64,000 nucleotides of DNA from Faecalibacterium gallinarum (GCF_022180365.1 NZ_BQKV01000027.1:124001-188000), one strand, 5' to 3'; shown: positions 41,752 to 51,763, numbered from the stretch's first letter. Notes: generated by a model not told the origin, from the letters alone. Numbers and translations are program-made.

Positions 41752-43083
41752 ATGGCAATGATGGACAAAATGCAGTCCGCCATGGAAGCCACGCTGGTGC
41801 CGGTTGCGGCCAAAATCAACGGCCAGCGCCATGTGGCGGCTGTGCGTGACGCGTTCACCCTGGCGTTCCCCATGACCCTGGCCGGCTCGCTGGTCATGCT
41901 GGTCAACTACGCAGTGCTGGACCCCAACGGCTTTATCGCCAAGATCCTGCACCTGGGCAGCCTGATCCCCAACCTGGCGGACTACCAGGCCACTCTGACC
42001 CCCATCCTGCAGGGCACCACCAACATCATGTCCCTGCTGATCGTGTTCCTGACCGCTTATAAGCTGGCCGAGACCAAAGGCGGCGACACCCTGCTGAGCG
42101 CTATCTGCGCGGTGGGCGTCTTCTTCATCATCTACCCGCCCTATGAGGAGAGCGGCGCTCTGCCCATGACCTTTATGGGCGCCCAGGGTCTGTTCGTGGC
42201 CATCCTGGTGGGCCTGCTGGTGGGCGAGGCTGTGCCCGCCCTGGCCAAGAACGAGAAGCTGCGGATCAAGATGCCCGACAGCGTCCCGCCCGCCGTGGCC
42301 CAGTCCTTTAACCTGGTCATCCCCATCATCATCGTCTTTGTGGTGTCCGGCATCCTGAGCTTTTTGTTCAACAGCTTCACCGAGGGCGGCATCCAGTACA
42401 TCATCTACAACTCCATCCAGGTGCCTTTCCGCAGCCTGGGCAACAACATCTTCACCGTTCTGATCTTCGCCCTGGCCCAGCAGTTCCTGTGGATTCTGGG
42501 CATCCACGGCCCCAACACTCTGAGCGCCATCCGCAGCGTGATGTTCGCTGAGCAGGGCGTGGCCAACCTGGCTTACTACGGCACCACCGGCACCACCGTG
42601 GGCTGTCCCTTCCCCCTGACCTGGGCTTCCATCAACGACGCCTTCGGCAACACCGGCGGCTCGGGCGCTACCCTGGGCCTGATCATCGCCATCTTCCTGG
42701 TCGCACGGAAGGATAAGACCCAGATGACCATCGGCAAGCTGGCTCTGGCCCCTGGCCTGTTCAACATCAACGAACCCCTGATGTTTGGTCTGCCCATCGT
42801 CATGAACCCCATCTACGCCATCCCCTTCATCGCCACCCCGCTGGTCTGCAACATCATCGGCTATCTGTGCACCATCGTGTTCCAGATCATCCCGCCCGTC
42901 ACTCTGGACGTGGGCTGGACCACCCCCGGCTTCCTGATTCCCTTCCTGGGTTCCGGCGGCCACAACGTCCTCTCGCTGGTGGTCGGTGTGCTCTGCGTCG
43001 TGGTCAGCACCCTGATCTATATGCCCTTTGTGGCGGCAGCTGCCAAGGCCAACATCGCCAAAGAGGCTGAGAGCGTCGAATAA
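41752..43083 (+). CDS. PTS cellobiose/lactose-family IIC permease
   Basis: A 443-residue membrane permease with about ten hydrophobic segments. Family marks include AFTLAFPMTLAGSLVML near residue 40, the conserved ILGIHGPNTL near 245 and the substrate-site region FNINEPLMFGLPIVMNP near 335-350. It should bring in a beta-glucoside such as cellobiose as its 6-phosphate. Confidence 0.94.
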   Translation: MAMMDKMQSAMEATLVPVAAKINGQRHVAAVRDAFTLAFPMTLAGSLVMLVNYAVLDPNGFIAKILHLGSLIPNLADYQATLTPILQGTTNIMSLLIVFLTAYKLAETKGGDTLLSAICAVGVFFIIYPPYEESGALPMTFMGAQGLFVAILVGLLVGEAVPALAKNEKLRIKMPDSVPPAVAQSFNLVIPIIIVFVVSGILSFLFNSFTEGGIQYIIYNSIQVPFRSLGNNIFTVLIFALAQQFLWILGIHGPNTLSAIRSVMFAEQGVANLAYYGTTGTTVGCPFPLTWASINDAFGNTGGSGATLGLIIAIFLVARKDKTQMTIGKLALAPGLFNINEPLMFGLPIVMNPIYAIPFIATPLVCNIIGYLCTIVFQIIPPVTLDVGWTTPGFLIPFLGSGGHNVLSLVVGVLCVVVSTLIYMPFVAAAAKANIAKEAESVE

Positions 43084-43209
43084 TCCACCGCCCCTCACGG
43101 GGCCGAACGAAAGATTCCATTCCTGACGGCAAGCCAAAGGCCCTGCTCTCTGAAAAAGGGCAGGGCCTTCGGCGTCTCAGGGGGGGCACCCCATCTTTAA
43201 GCCTGCTAA

Positions 43210-44661
<1,452 letters not shown>

Positions 44662-44676
44662 CAGGAGGGGAACACC

Positions 44677-45582
44677 ATGGCAGGGTATTGTCTGGCAATG
44701 GATGTGGGCGGCAGCTCCATCAAATACGGGCGGATCGGCCCCGACCGGGAACTGACCGAACAGGGCAAGGTCCCCACCCCTCTCCGGGACCCGGAAGCTT
44801 ACATCGACGCTCTGGCCGGGGTGTATGAGCAGTTCAAGGGCCGGGTGGAGGGGATCGCCCTCTCGGTGCCCGGAGCCATCGACAGCGAAAAGGGCGTCTG
44901 CATCACCTCGGGCGCCCTGGAACTGCCCCGGAATTTTCCCCTGGTGGAGCTTTTGGAAGCCCGCTGCGGGGTGCCGGTGACGGTGATGAACGACGCCAAG
45001 GCCGCCGCCATGGCCGAGGCTGCCTGGGGTGCCCTGGCCGACTGCCGGGACGGCGCGGTGATCGTGCTGGGCACCGGCATCGGCGGCGCCCTGATCAAAG
45101 ACGGTCAGGTGCACATGGGCTGCCACTACACTGCCGGCGAGTTCAGCAACATCGCCCTGGATATGGATCTGGACTGCCCTGAGCACCTCTGGTTCGGCCT
45201 CAACGGCACCCGTCGTCTGGTGACCAGCGCGGCCTACGCCCGGGGGGTAAGCCCCGAGGGGGTCAACGGCGAGATGGTTTTTGCCTGGATCAACGAAGGG
45301 GACGAGGCGGTCTGCCGGGCCCTGGACCGGTTCACCGCCACCCTGGCCCTGATGGCCCGGAACCTGCAGCTGATCTTTGACCCCGAGAAGATCGCCATCG
45401 GGGGCGGCATCAGCCGTCAGCCCAAGCTGATGGAGTCTTTGCAGAAGAATCTGGACCACCTGAACCGAATGAGCGCCCCCTCCGGGATGCCCGAGCCCCA
45501 GGTGGTGACCTGCAAATACTTCAATGACGCCAACCTGATCGGCGCCTACGCCTACTACGCCCGCACCCGCGGGCAGCAGTAA
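44677..45582 (+). CDS. ROK family sugar kinase
   Basis: A 301-residue ROK protein with the ATP loop MDVGGSSIKYG at the N-terminus, LSVPGAID, the catalytic Asp in VMNDAKAAAMAE near residue 110, and VLGTGIGGALIKDG. The zinc-binding CxCGxxGC typical of many ROK glucokinases is missing; CHYTAGEFSN stands nearby. That fits the beta-glucoside kinase/glucokinase subgroup. It probably phosphorylates the free glucose left after the GH1 cleavage. Last gene of the PTS operon. Confidence 0.88.
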   Translation: MAGYCLAMDVGGSSIKYGRIGPDRELTEQGKVPTPLRDPEAYIDALAGVYEQFKGRVEGIALSVPGAIDSEKGVCITSGALELPRNFPLVELLEARCGVPVTVMNDAKAAAMAEAAWGALADCRDGAVIVLGTGIGGALIKDGQVHMGCHYTAGEFSNIALDMDLDCPEHLWFGLNGTRRLVTSAAYARGVSPEGVNGEMVFAWINEGDEAVCRALDRFTATLALMARNLQLIFDPEKIAIGGGISRQPKLMESLQKNLDHLNRMSAPSGMPEPQVVTCKYFNDANLIGAYAYYARTRGQQ

Positions 45583-45693
45583 TCCCTCCGGGAGCCATAT
45601 CCCATCGGTTCCCGTTTGGATACACGATTTTGTGCACAGCCGGTCATCCATCCCGGCCTGTGCACAGAGAGCACTTCTTCTCCTATTCTAAAC

Positions 45694-45727
45694 AAAGCCC
45701 CGCACAGCGTTTGCTGTGTGGGGCTTT
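45694..45727 (+). terminator. Terminator of the PTS/GH1/ROK operon
   Basis: AAAGCCCCGCACAGC (45694-45708) pairs with GCTGTGTGGGGCTTT (45713-45727); it could act on both strands. Confidence 0.85.
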
Positions 45728-45840
45728 GAAGTTTTATAGTTCTGCTGCCGGTAAGGAGACATTGAAGGAGTTTTTCTTCTGCCGGTCCGGATCGCTGGCC
45801 CGGAACCGTTCTCATGCCTGCCAGTGCAGGAAAGTTCCAG

Positions 45841-45877
45841 AAAAAATAAAAATAGCCCGTGTAAAAACACGAGCTAT
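45841..45877 (-). terminator. Terminator of tRNA-Arg
   Basis: ATAGCTCGTGT/ACACGGGCTAT stem (45852-45877) followed on the minus strand by TTTTATTTTTT, three bases after the tRNA CCA end. Confidence 0.9.
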
Positions 45878-45879
45878 CT

Positions 45880-45956
45880 TGGTGCGATGGAAGGGACTCG
45901 AACCCCCGGCCTACTGATTCGTAGTCAGTCACTCTATCCAGCTGAGCTACCAACGC
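45880..45956 (-). tRNA. tRNA-Arg (anticodon ACG)
   Basis: The minus strand forms a full cloverleaf: acceptor GCGTTGG/CCATCGC with one T-T mismatch, D arm GCTC/GAGT, anticodon stem ACTGA/TCAGT around CTACGAA (anticodon ACG, A34 expected to become inosine), T arm GGGGG-TTCGAGT-CCCTT, discriminator A and encoded CCA. Confidence 0.96.
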
Positions 45957-45981
45957 ATATGTTCCGTTCGGAACGTAATGT

Positions 45982-46010
45982 ATTCTATCACTCAGCGGAA
46001 TGTTTGTCAA
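45982..46010 (-). promoter_or_regulatory. Promoter of tRNA-Arg
   Basis: TTGACA (46010-46005), 17-base spacer, TAGAAT (45987-45982), 26 bases before the tRNA 5' end. GTTCCGAACGGAAC between promoter and tRNA is a short palindrome at the start site. Confidence 0.85.
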
Positions 46011-46073
46011 GCATTTTTTGAAAAAAAATTGGAATTTCTCGCCCGAATGGGGCGCAGGCCCTCGAGATCCAGA

Positions 46074-46949
46074 TTATCCTTCCTCAGCCAGACGCTGGGC
46101 TATGGCCTGGCCCGTGGGGGTGGCGGCCAGGCCGCCCAGCCCCGTTTCACGCAGGTCAGGGGAGAGCTGCGCTCCCACCCGCCCCATGGCGTCGATGACT
46201 TCGTCGCAGGGGATGGCGTAGTCCACCCCGGCCAGGGCCATATTGGCACAGGACACCGCGTTGACGGCACCCACCACATTCCGCTTGACGCAGGGCACCT
46301 CCACCAGACCCGCCACCGGATCGCAGACCAGGCCCAACAGGTTGCCCAGGGCCATGGCCGCTGCGGCAGCGCACTGTTCCGGGGCGCCGCCCTTGAGATA
46401 GCACAGGGCCGCCGCCGCCATGGCGCTGGCCGAGCCCACCTCGGCCTGGCAACCGCCCTCAGCCCCCGCCAGGGTGGCGCGGGCCGCGATCACCTGGCCG
46501 AAGCCAGCTGCCACATAGAGGGCCTCACAGATGTCGTCATCGCTGGCCTCGCCCGACCGGGCCAGGGGCAGCAGCACAGCCGGCAAAACACCGCAGCTGC
46601 CCGCTGTGGGGGCCGCCACAATCCGCTTCATGCAGGCGTTGCACTCCGCGGTCTTGAGGGCTTCGGCCGTGACTGCCGCCAGGTAATCGCCCCCCAATAG
46701 CTTGCCCGCTGCGGCCGCCAGCTCCACCTTGGCGGCGTCCCCGCCGCACAGACCGCTCCGGCTGCGCTGGGCCGGGTCGTAATCCCGGCTGGTGGCCTGC
46801 ATCACATGCCAGAGGGTGCGCATATCAGCCCGGCTCTTTTCTTCGGTCAGACGGCTCTCCGCCAGGTCGTTCCGCATCACCGCCTCGGCCAGGGAAATTC
46901 CCTGTTCCGCAGCAGCGCCGAGCATTTCGGCACAGGATAAAAAGGACAT
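46074..46949 (-). CDS. sdaAA: L-serine dehydratase, iron-sulfur-dependent, alpha subunit
   Basis: A 291-residue catalytic subunit that deaminates serine to pyruvate. Cysteines expected to hold the [4Fe-4S] cluster are seen in AECNACMKR, GSCGVLPA, LVCDPVAGLVEVPC and the SCANMA segment. AAGGAG precedes the ATG. The beta-subunit gene lies upstream with a 78-base gap that contains repeat copy C. The two-subunit form is typical of Firmicutes. Confidence 0.94.
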   Translation of the reverse strand: MSFLSCAEMLGAAAEQGISLAEAVMRNDLAESRLTEEKSRADMRTLWHVMQATSRDYDPAQRSRSGLCGGDAAKVELAAAAGKLLGGDYLAAVTAEALKTAECNACMKRIVAAPTAGSCGVLPAVLLPLARSGEASDDDICEALYVAAGFGQVIAARATLAGAEGGCQAEVGSASAMAAAALCYLKGGAPEQCAAAAAMALGNLLGLVCDPVAGLVEVPCVKRNVVGAVNAVSCANMALAGVDYAIPCDEVIDAMGRVGAQLSPDLRETGLGGLAATPTGQAIAQRLAEEG

Positions 46950-46989
46950 AGAGTTTCTCCTTTGTGATTTGATCTAGGGTTCAGAAGGG

Positions 46990-47026
46990 AAAAGCTTTTT
47001 GCGCCGCTTTTTCTCGAAAAATCGGC
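46990..47026 (-). repeat. Palindromic intergenic repeat, copy C
   Basis: AAAAGCTTTTTGCGCCGCTT then TTTCTCGAAAAATCGGC on the plus strand: the same element as copy B in the opposite orientation, with one base changed in the palindrome. It begins one base after the sdaAB stop codon. Confidence 0.8.
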
Positions 47027-47027
47027 A

Positions 47028-47708
47028 TCAGACCCCCGGCTCCTGGGGCTCGTCCACGTTCAGGCAGGTGACCTTGCGGATGCCCGGCACCAGAGCCAGC
47101 TGTTTTTCCAGGGCAGGGGGGATGTGGGAGTCACACTCCAGCACCATCACCGCATAGGTGCCCGGGGCCGCCCGGAATACCTGCATGGAGGCAATATTGA
47201 TCCGCCGCAGGGCCAGGGAGACCGTCACCTCGGCGATGCAGCCGGGGGTATCCTCGTTGTGGATGATCAGGGTGTTGCTGTCCCCGCCGAAGTCCGCGGG
47301 CACCCCGTCGATCTCGGTGACCCGGATCCGACCGCCGCCCACCGACGCCGCCGTCAGGGCCAGCTTGCGTCCGCTGCGGCCCTCCAGCTGGAGAACAGCG
47401 GTATTGGGGTGAGCCGAGCGCAGCTCCACCGGATGGATATGGAACTCCATGCCGGCCTGCCCCGCTGCCGCGAAACTGTCGGGCAGGCGGGGGTCATCCG
47501 GCCGCATCCCCAAAAGCCCTGCTACCAGGGCCCGGTCGGTGCCGTGGCCCCGGCCGGTGGTGGCAAAGCTGCCGTATAACCCGATGTCGGCCCGGGCCGG
47601 TACCTCGCCCAGGAGCTTCTGGGCGGTGTAACCGATCCGGGCCGCGCCGGCGGTGTGGCTGGAAGAGGGTCCGATCATCACCGGGCCCAGAACGTCAAAC
47701 AATCGCAT
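47028..47708 (-). CDS. sdaAB: L-serine dehydratase, iron-sulfur-dependent, beta subunit
   Basis: A 226-residue subunit: the N-terminal part starts MRLFDVLGPVMIGPSSSHTA, the family signature, and an ACT domain occupies about residues 148-220 (IIHNEDTPGCIAEVT, then INIASMQVFR). It pairs with the alpha subunit encoded downstream. AAAGG precedes the ATG. The -10 box TATAAT at 47811-47806 lies back to back with the tig promoter. Confidence 0.94.
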   Translation of the reverse strand: MRLFDVLGPVMIGPSSSHTAGAARIGYTAQKLLGEVPARADIGLYGSFATTGRGHGTDRALVAGLLGMRPDDPRLPDSFAAAGQAGMEFHIHPVELRSAHPNTAVLQLEGRSGRKLALTAASVGGGRIRVTEIDGVPADFGGDSNTLIIHNEDTPGCIAEVTVSLALRRINIASMQVFRAAPGTYAVMVLECDSHIPPALEKQLALVPGIRKVTCLNVDEPQEPGV

Positions 47709-47829
47709 TTTTGACCGACCTTTCGCGCCCGGGTGGGGGCGCCCTTTCTGACAGAGGGGGAAAATCGCCCGCTCCGCCGCAAAATGGAGGAGTTTTTTCG
47801 TTTTTATTATACCTCTTTTGTGCCATATG

Positions 47830-47838
47830 TGCTATAAT
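47830..47838 (+). promoter_or_regulatory. Extended -10 promoter of tig
   Basis: TGC-TATAAT (47830-47838) with no clear -35 box, about 57 bases before the tig start. A minus-strand TATAAT at 47811-47806 probably serves sdaAB, so the two genes are divergent. Confidence 0.6.
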
Positions 47839-47894
47839 AACTTTGTCTAACTTTGAAAAAAGCCCCCATGCGGGGCAACATGGAGGGTATTCCT

Positions 47895-49190
47895 ATGAAA
47901 TTGGTAAATGTGGAAACGCCTGAAGCCAACGTCTGTAAAATGACCTTCAGCGCGACCGCAGAGGAGCTTGAGGCTGCCTCCGAGGCCGTCTATGAGCGCA
48001 CCCGGGACAGCTACACCATCAAGGGCTTTGAAAAAGGCCAGGCCGATCGCGCCCAGATCGAGGCCGACCGGGGGGAGCACACCTTCTGGTACGATGCCAT
48101 CAACGACCTGATGGACCGGGACGTCCCCGCCCTGTACGAGGGCGCTCTGGCCGAGCACGGCTACGAGCCGGTGGACGAGCCCGCCTATGACCTGGTGAGT
48201 GTCAAGAAGGACGAGGGCTTTGTGGCCACCGCCACTGTGGCCCTGCGCCCGGCCCTGACCTTCAAGCAGACCGAGGGCTTTACGGCCAAGTGCACCACCC
48301 CCGCCACCGCCGACCGAGAGGTGGAGCAGACCATCGAGCGCCGCCGTCAGGCTGCCGCCGAGCTGGTCCCCCACAAGGGTCCGGCCGTCAAGGGAAACGT
48401 GGTCCACATTGATTATTCCGGCTACATCGACGGCCGCCAGTTCCCAGGCGGCACCGCCACCAGCCAGGCTGTGGAACTGGGCCGGGGCCAGATGATCCCC
48501 GGTTTCGAGGAGGGCATCCTGGGCCACAAGGCAGGGGAGGAGTTCAACGTGGACGTGACCTTCCCCGCCCGGTACCACGCCCAGGATCTGGCAGGCAAGG
48601 CCGCTGTCTTTAAGATCAAGCTGATCGACGTCTGCGTCCGCCAGCTGCCCGCCCTGAACAGCGATTTCGCCAAGAAGGTGGGCAAGGTGGATTCCATGGA
48701 CGCACTGCGGGCCCAGATCCGCCAGCAGATCGAGGAGCGCAAGCACAACGCCGCCCTCAACCGCGCCAAGAGCAACATTATCCTTCAGCTGGCCGACGCC
48801 GCCGAGGGCGAGCTGCCCAGCCCGCTGGTGGAATCCGCCTACCAGGCCGAGATGCAGAACTTCCAGCAGCAGCTGCGGATGCAGCGGATGACCCTGGATC
48901 AGTATCTGAGCCAGACCCATCAGACCCGGGAGAGCTTTACCGCTGCGGTGCGGGCTTCCGCCGAGCGGAACACCCGGGCCCGGATGGCTCTGCTCCAGCT
49001 GGCCGAGGAGAAGGGCCTGACCCCAACCGACGCCGAGCTGGACGCCCAGCTGGCCCAAAAGGCCGAGCAGGCCAAAAAGACCCTGGCTGAGGTGAAGGAG
49101 CGGACCGACCTGCGCGCTCTGCGCCGGAACGAGGCCATCCGCCGGGCCATGGATTATGTGGTGGAGCACTCCACCATTGAGGAAGGCTGA
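47895..49190 (+). CDS. tig: Trigger factor
   Basis: A 431-residue ribosome-bound chaperone and prolyl isomerase. Domains in order: N-terminal ribosome-binding part (residues 1-125; the usual GFRKGKVP tip is here GFEKGQADRA), an FKBP-like isomerase domain (about 150-235, VHIDYSGYIDGRQFPGGTA and LGRGQMIPGFEEGI) and a helical C-terminal domain. The ATG at 47895 follows GGAGGG; 14 open codons upstream are rejected. The ribosome-tip sequence is diverged. Confidence 0.93.
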   Translation: MKLVNVETPEANVCKMTFSATAEELEAASEAVYERTRDSYTIKGFEKGQADRAQIEADRGEHTFWYDAINDLMDRDVPALYEGALAEHGYEPVDEPAYDLVSVKKDEGFVATATVALRPALTFKQTEGFTAKCTTPATADREVEQTIERRRQAAAELVPHKGPAVKGNVVHIDYSGYIDGRQFPGGTATSQAVELGRGQMIPGFEEGILGHKAGEEFNVDVTFPARYHAQDLAGKAAVFKIKLIDVCVRQLPALNSDFAKKVGKVDSMDALRAQIRQQIEERKHNAALNRAKSNIILQLADAAEGELPSPLVESAYQAEMQNFQQQLRMQRMTLDQYLSQTHQTRESFTAAVRASAERNTRARMALLQLAEEKGLTPTDAELDAQLAQKAEQAKKTLAEVKERTDLRALRRNEAIRRAMDYVVEHSTIEEG

Positions 49191-49210
49191 GATTCTTTCT
49201 GAGCTTACCG

Positions 49211-49240
49211 CGCCCTCCGGGAAAATCGGAGGGCGTTTTT
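49211..49240 (+). terminator. Terminator of tig
   Basis: CGCCCTCCG (49211-49219) and CGGAGGGCG (49227-49235), then five U. Confidence 0.9.
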
Positions 49241-49252
49241 ATTGGGGAACGT

Positions 49253-49299
49253 TTGCCGCTTTTTCGAGAAAAAGCGGCGCAAAAAGCTTTTCAAACCAA
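49253..49299 (+). repeat. Palindromic intergenic repeat, copy D
   Basis: GCCGCTTTTTCGAGAAAAAG-CGGC then GCAAAAAGCTTTTCAAACC; identical to copy B through the palindrome. It directly follows the tig terminator and precedes the flavin-type oxidase gene. Confidence 0.85.
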
Positions 49300-49340
49300 T
49301 ATATGGGACTGGACCGCAGAAAAACAGGGAGGAAACCGCC

Positions 49341-49811
49341 ATGCGAAGAAAAGACCGGGAAGTCACCGACCCCGCCAAGATCCGCCAGATCATCCAGGCC
49401 AGCGACTGCTGCCGGCTGGGCCTGTGGGACGGGGGCCGGGTTTACATTGTGCCTTTGAGTTTCGGCTATGAAGAAGTGGAAGGGAAACGGATTTTCTATT
49501 TCCACAGCGCTGCCGAGGGGAGGAAAATTGACTTGATCGGGGCAGGGGCCTCGGTGGGGTTTGAGCTGGACACCCACTACAAGCTGAACGAAGCCCCCGA
49601 AGCCGCCGGGTACTCGGCCCGGTTCCAGAGCGTCATCGGGACAGGCCATATCCGCCGTGTGGAGAACCCGGAACAGAAAATCCACGCGCTGGAATGTTTG
49701 ATGGAGCACTACACCGGGAAAACCGGCTGGGAATACCCGGCCCAGATGGTGAATGAGACCGCCATCCTCATGCTGGAAGTGGAGGAACTGGCCTGCAAGG
49801 AGCATGAATAA
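49341..49811 (+). CDS. Pyridoxamine 5'-phosphate oxidase (NimA-like) family protein
   Basis: A 156-residue split-barrel protein starting MRRKDREVTDP. It has CCRLGLWDGGRVYIVPLSFGYE and YFHSAAEGRKIDLI, the PF12900-type pattern of small flavin- or haem-binding proteins, related to nitroimidazole reductases. The exact reaction is unknown. GGGAGG precedes the ATG; the open frame upstream runs through repeat copy D and is rejected. Confidence 0.85.
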   Translation: MRRKDREVTDPAKIRQIIQASDCCRLGLWDGGRVYIVPLSFGYEEVEGKRIFYFHSAAEGRKIDLIGAGASVGFELDTHYKLNEAPEAAGYSARFQSVIGTGHIRRVENPEQKIHALECLMEHYTGKTGWEYPAQMVNETAILMLEVEELACKEHE

Positions 49812-49837
49812 TCCCAATATCTTAGGCTAAAAGTTAA

Positions 49838-49865
49838 CCCCCGGCGGGATAGATCTGCCGGGGGG
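49838..49865. terminator. Shared terminator between convergent genes
   Basis: CCCCCGGC (49838-49845) and GCCGGGGG (49857-49864) between the oxidase and the Gly-repeat regulator. Confidence 0.7.
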
Positions 49866-49883
49866 ACTATTATTTTGAAATCC

Positions 49884-50645
49884 TTATTCAAAATTGCAAA
49901 ACAAATCGAGAATGACTTTCCACGTCCCGGGAAACCGGGCTAGAATTGCGGCTCGAAGTTCCTGTGGAGTGAATCCCTCCCGGATACGCAGAACTGTCTG
50001 TCCATAGGCACGTTCCCCGACGGCTATCGGCCCACGGGCATATCCTCCTGCGGCAATCTTTCCGGCAATAGCCACACCTCCCATGGAATAAACGCCCACT
50101 GCGCAGCCGCCTATCGCAAATATGCCCAGTGCCAATCCCCCAATGGCAATGGTTCCCAATGAAACCCCGCCAAAGGCAAAGATCAATCCCACCGAAAAGC
50201 CCCCTAGGGAAAACAACCCGCAAGACAACCCTCCCAGTGCAAAAACGCCTATGGAAGTTCCACCCAACGCAAAAACTCCCCGGGCATAGTTGCCCAAAGC
50301 AAAAATACCCTTTGCCGTACAAAACCCATATCCCAGATTGATATGGACCAAGGGCAAGCCGAACAGGGTATGTTGGCTCCGGTATTCATAATGCCACAGT
50401 GTCGCTTGGCTTAACTCCGGGGCGGCAGAGGATTGTTCCGGGCTACTGCAGCAGTTCTCCACAAGCTGATCAATCGAACAGTTAAATAAACGGCTGAGTT
50501 GGATCAATTTTTCCATCTCAGGTGTCGTCTCTCCCAGCTCCCATTTGGAAACGGTTTGACGAGACACCCCCACCAAATGTCCCAACTGTTCCTGAGAAAA
50601 ACCAAGTCTTTTTCTATTTCGGATCAGTTTCTCCTGAAAGGCCAT
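49884..50645 (-). CDS. XRE regulator with a Gly-rich tandem-repeat domain
   Basis: A 253-residue protein. Residues 1-70 are an XRE HTH (NRKRLGFSQEQLGHLVGVSR, then TVSKWELGE). Residues about 115-220 are about eleven short repeats of 8-10 residues built on G-x-F-A-x-G-G (for example GIFALGN, GVFALGG, GTIAIGG, GIFAIGG), alternating hydrophobic and Gly residues, followed by a 40-residue C-terminal part. The repeats could form a beta-helix or a membrane-active sheet. No function is known to me. The ATG at 50645 is eight bases after GGAGG; base composition is lower in GC than the neighbours. Confidence 0.8.
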   Translation of the reverse strand: MAFQEKLIRNRKRLGFSQEQLGHLVGVSRQTVSKWELGETTPEMEKLIQLSRLFNCSIDQLVENCCSSPEQSSAAPELSQATLWHYEYRSQHTLFGLPLVHINLGYGFCTAKGIFALGNYARGVFALGGTSIGVFALGGLSCGLFSLGGFSVGLIFAFGGVSLGTIAIGGLALGIFAIGGCAVGVYSMGGVAIAGKIAAGGYARGPIAVGERAYGQTVLRIREGFTPQELRAAILARFPGTWKVILDLFCNFE

Positions 50646-50748
50646 CCTCATCCCCTCCTTTTCGCATCCATTATAACAAAAACGCTTTTTTTGCTCTACC
50701 ATCTGGCGCTGGAAAACTGTCAACCAAACTTAACATTCCGATTTTTAG

Positions 50749-50791
50749 AGAAAACACCCCCGGCAGGACGAGCCTGCCGGGGGTGTTTTCT
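50749..50791 (-). terminator. Terminator of the small XRE gene
   Basis: AAAACACCCCCGGCAGG and CCTGCCGGGGGTGTTTT form a 17-bp stem. The same core CACCCCCGGCAGG recurs in the galE terminator at 51763-51793. Confidence 0.92.
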
Positions 50792-50813
50792 CTTATGGGA
50801 TTTTATCTTCCAA

Positions 50814-51104
50814 TCAGCCATTGCTCTCACGGAACTGGGTTATAATATCGCAGACAAGAGCCTTTTGCTTCTCGGTCAGGCCAGAGATGTCGATTCGTTC
50901 GTCCGATTCCATCCCCAAAAGAACATCCGTCGAAACATGGAATAACTGCGCTATTTTCAGCAGCACAGGATAGCTAGGCATCCGCATAGAGGTTTCGTAG
51001 CTGGAGACCATCCCTTTGGTGACTCCCAGCCGCTGGGCCAGCTGTTCCTGGGACAAGCCGGACCGCTTGCGAAGCAGTTTCAATTTCTCGCCAAAGTCAA
51101 CCAA
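50814..51104 (-). CDS. Small XRE family transcription regulator
   Basis: A 96-residue protein with an HTH in LRKRSGLSQEQLAQRLGVTK followed by GMVSSYE, and a short C-terminal helix. The TTG at 51104 is chosen because AGGTG lies six bases ahead; an in-frame ATG at 51122 has no ribosome site. It is divergent from the unknown gene at 51233, and CAAATTGTATAATATTTG between them is a near-palindrome that may be its operator. Confidence 0.78.
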   Translation of the reverse strand: MVDFGEKLKLLRKRSGLSQEQLAQRLGVTKGMVSSYETSMRMPSYPVLLKIAQLFHVSTDVLLGMESDERIDISGLTEKQKALVCDIITQFRESNG

Positions 51105-51178
51105 ATGAATCACCTCAATCATGCTATTAGTATGACCGAAATAAGTTTTCATTTGGCGTTCAAATTGTATAATATTTG

Positions 51179-51207
51179 TTGACTCTCTCAAACGGGAATG
51201 GTATCCT
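51179..51207 (+). promoter_or_regulatory. Promoter of the unknown gene at 51233
   Basis: TTGACT (51179-51184), 17-base spacer, TATCCT (51202-51207). Confidence 0.5.
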
Positions 51208-51232
51208 ATTCTCAAAAGGGGGAATGAGGGCT

Positions 51233-51682
51233 ATGCAGGAGAGAAAGGTGTTTCATAATCTAGTCCAGCAACTCGGGAGAAATGGAACCGGGGCGGCGGC
51301 CGTTGTCCAGACAATCCGAACCCTTGAGAAAATTTTATCTCCGCATCATATCCAACTGTCCCCTCTGCTGGATCACCGGGCCGACACACCTCACGGAAGA
51401 GGATTCTCTCCCTCTGCCGCAGAGGACAGCTTGGATCTTTGGTTTAAAGATCCAAAAATCCCAGCCATTTTCTATGCAGACTGCTCCCCAGATGCTGACT
51501 TTGCCCATTGTTTGCCTATATGGCAAACTCAGCTCGCTTGTATTTGCACCGCATTTTCCGCTCTTTCGCCCGAACGATGGTCCGTCTTTGAAGCACAAGG
51601 GTCTACAACCTTGTGTGTCTGGGGCCAAATACTTCATCAAGACGGATGCTGCCGTTTTGTAACCACACTTTTCCTGCGCTAA
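51233..51682 (+). CDS. Unknown protein next to an XRE regulator
   Basis: A 149-residue protein starting MQERKVFHNLVQQLG; an ATG nine bases upstream is also possible. I recognise no domain. It has no signal peptide or membrane helix, and several Cys and His residues (YADCSPDADFAHCL, QLACICTAF). It is lower in GC than its neighbours. The divergent XRE gene suggests a small regulated pair. Confidence 0.55.
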   Translation: MQERKVFHNLVQQLGRNGTGAAAVVQTIRTLEKILSPHHIQLSPLLDHRADTPHGRGFSPSAAEDSLDLWFKDPKIPAIFYADCSPDADFAHCLPIWQTQLACICTAFSALSPERWSVFEAQGSTTLCVWGQILHQDGCCRFVTTLFLR

Positions 51683-51699
51683 AATAGGACAACTCCCAC

Positions 51700-51763
51700 A
51701 AAACCGCAGGATGCGGTTTTGGCTTGAAAAGCTTTTTGCGCCGCTTTTTCTCGAAAAAGCGGC
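51700..51763 (-). repeat. Palindromic intergenic repeat, copy E (long form)
   Basis: AAACCGC-AGGAT-GCGGTTT hairpin, GGCTTGAAAAGCTTTTTGCG, then the perfect palindrome CCGCTTTTTCTCGAAAAAGC with GG. It is the reverse complement of copy B over about 65 bases and abuts the galE terminator. Confidence 0.85.

Noticed and set aside
43137-43168. Hairpin AAGGCCCTGC/GCAGGGCCTT as a terminator between the PTS permease and GH1 genes
   Set aside because: No U-run follows and the genes form one pathway. It may be a processing or stability hairpin.
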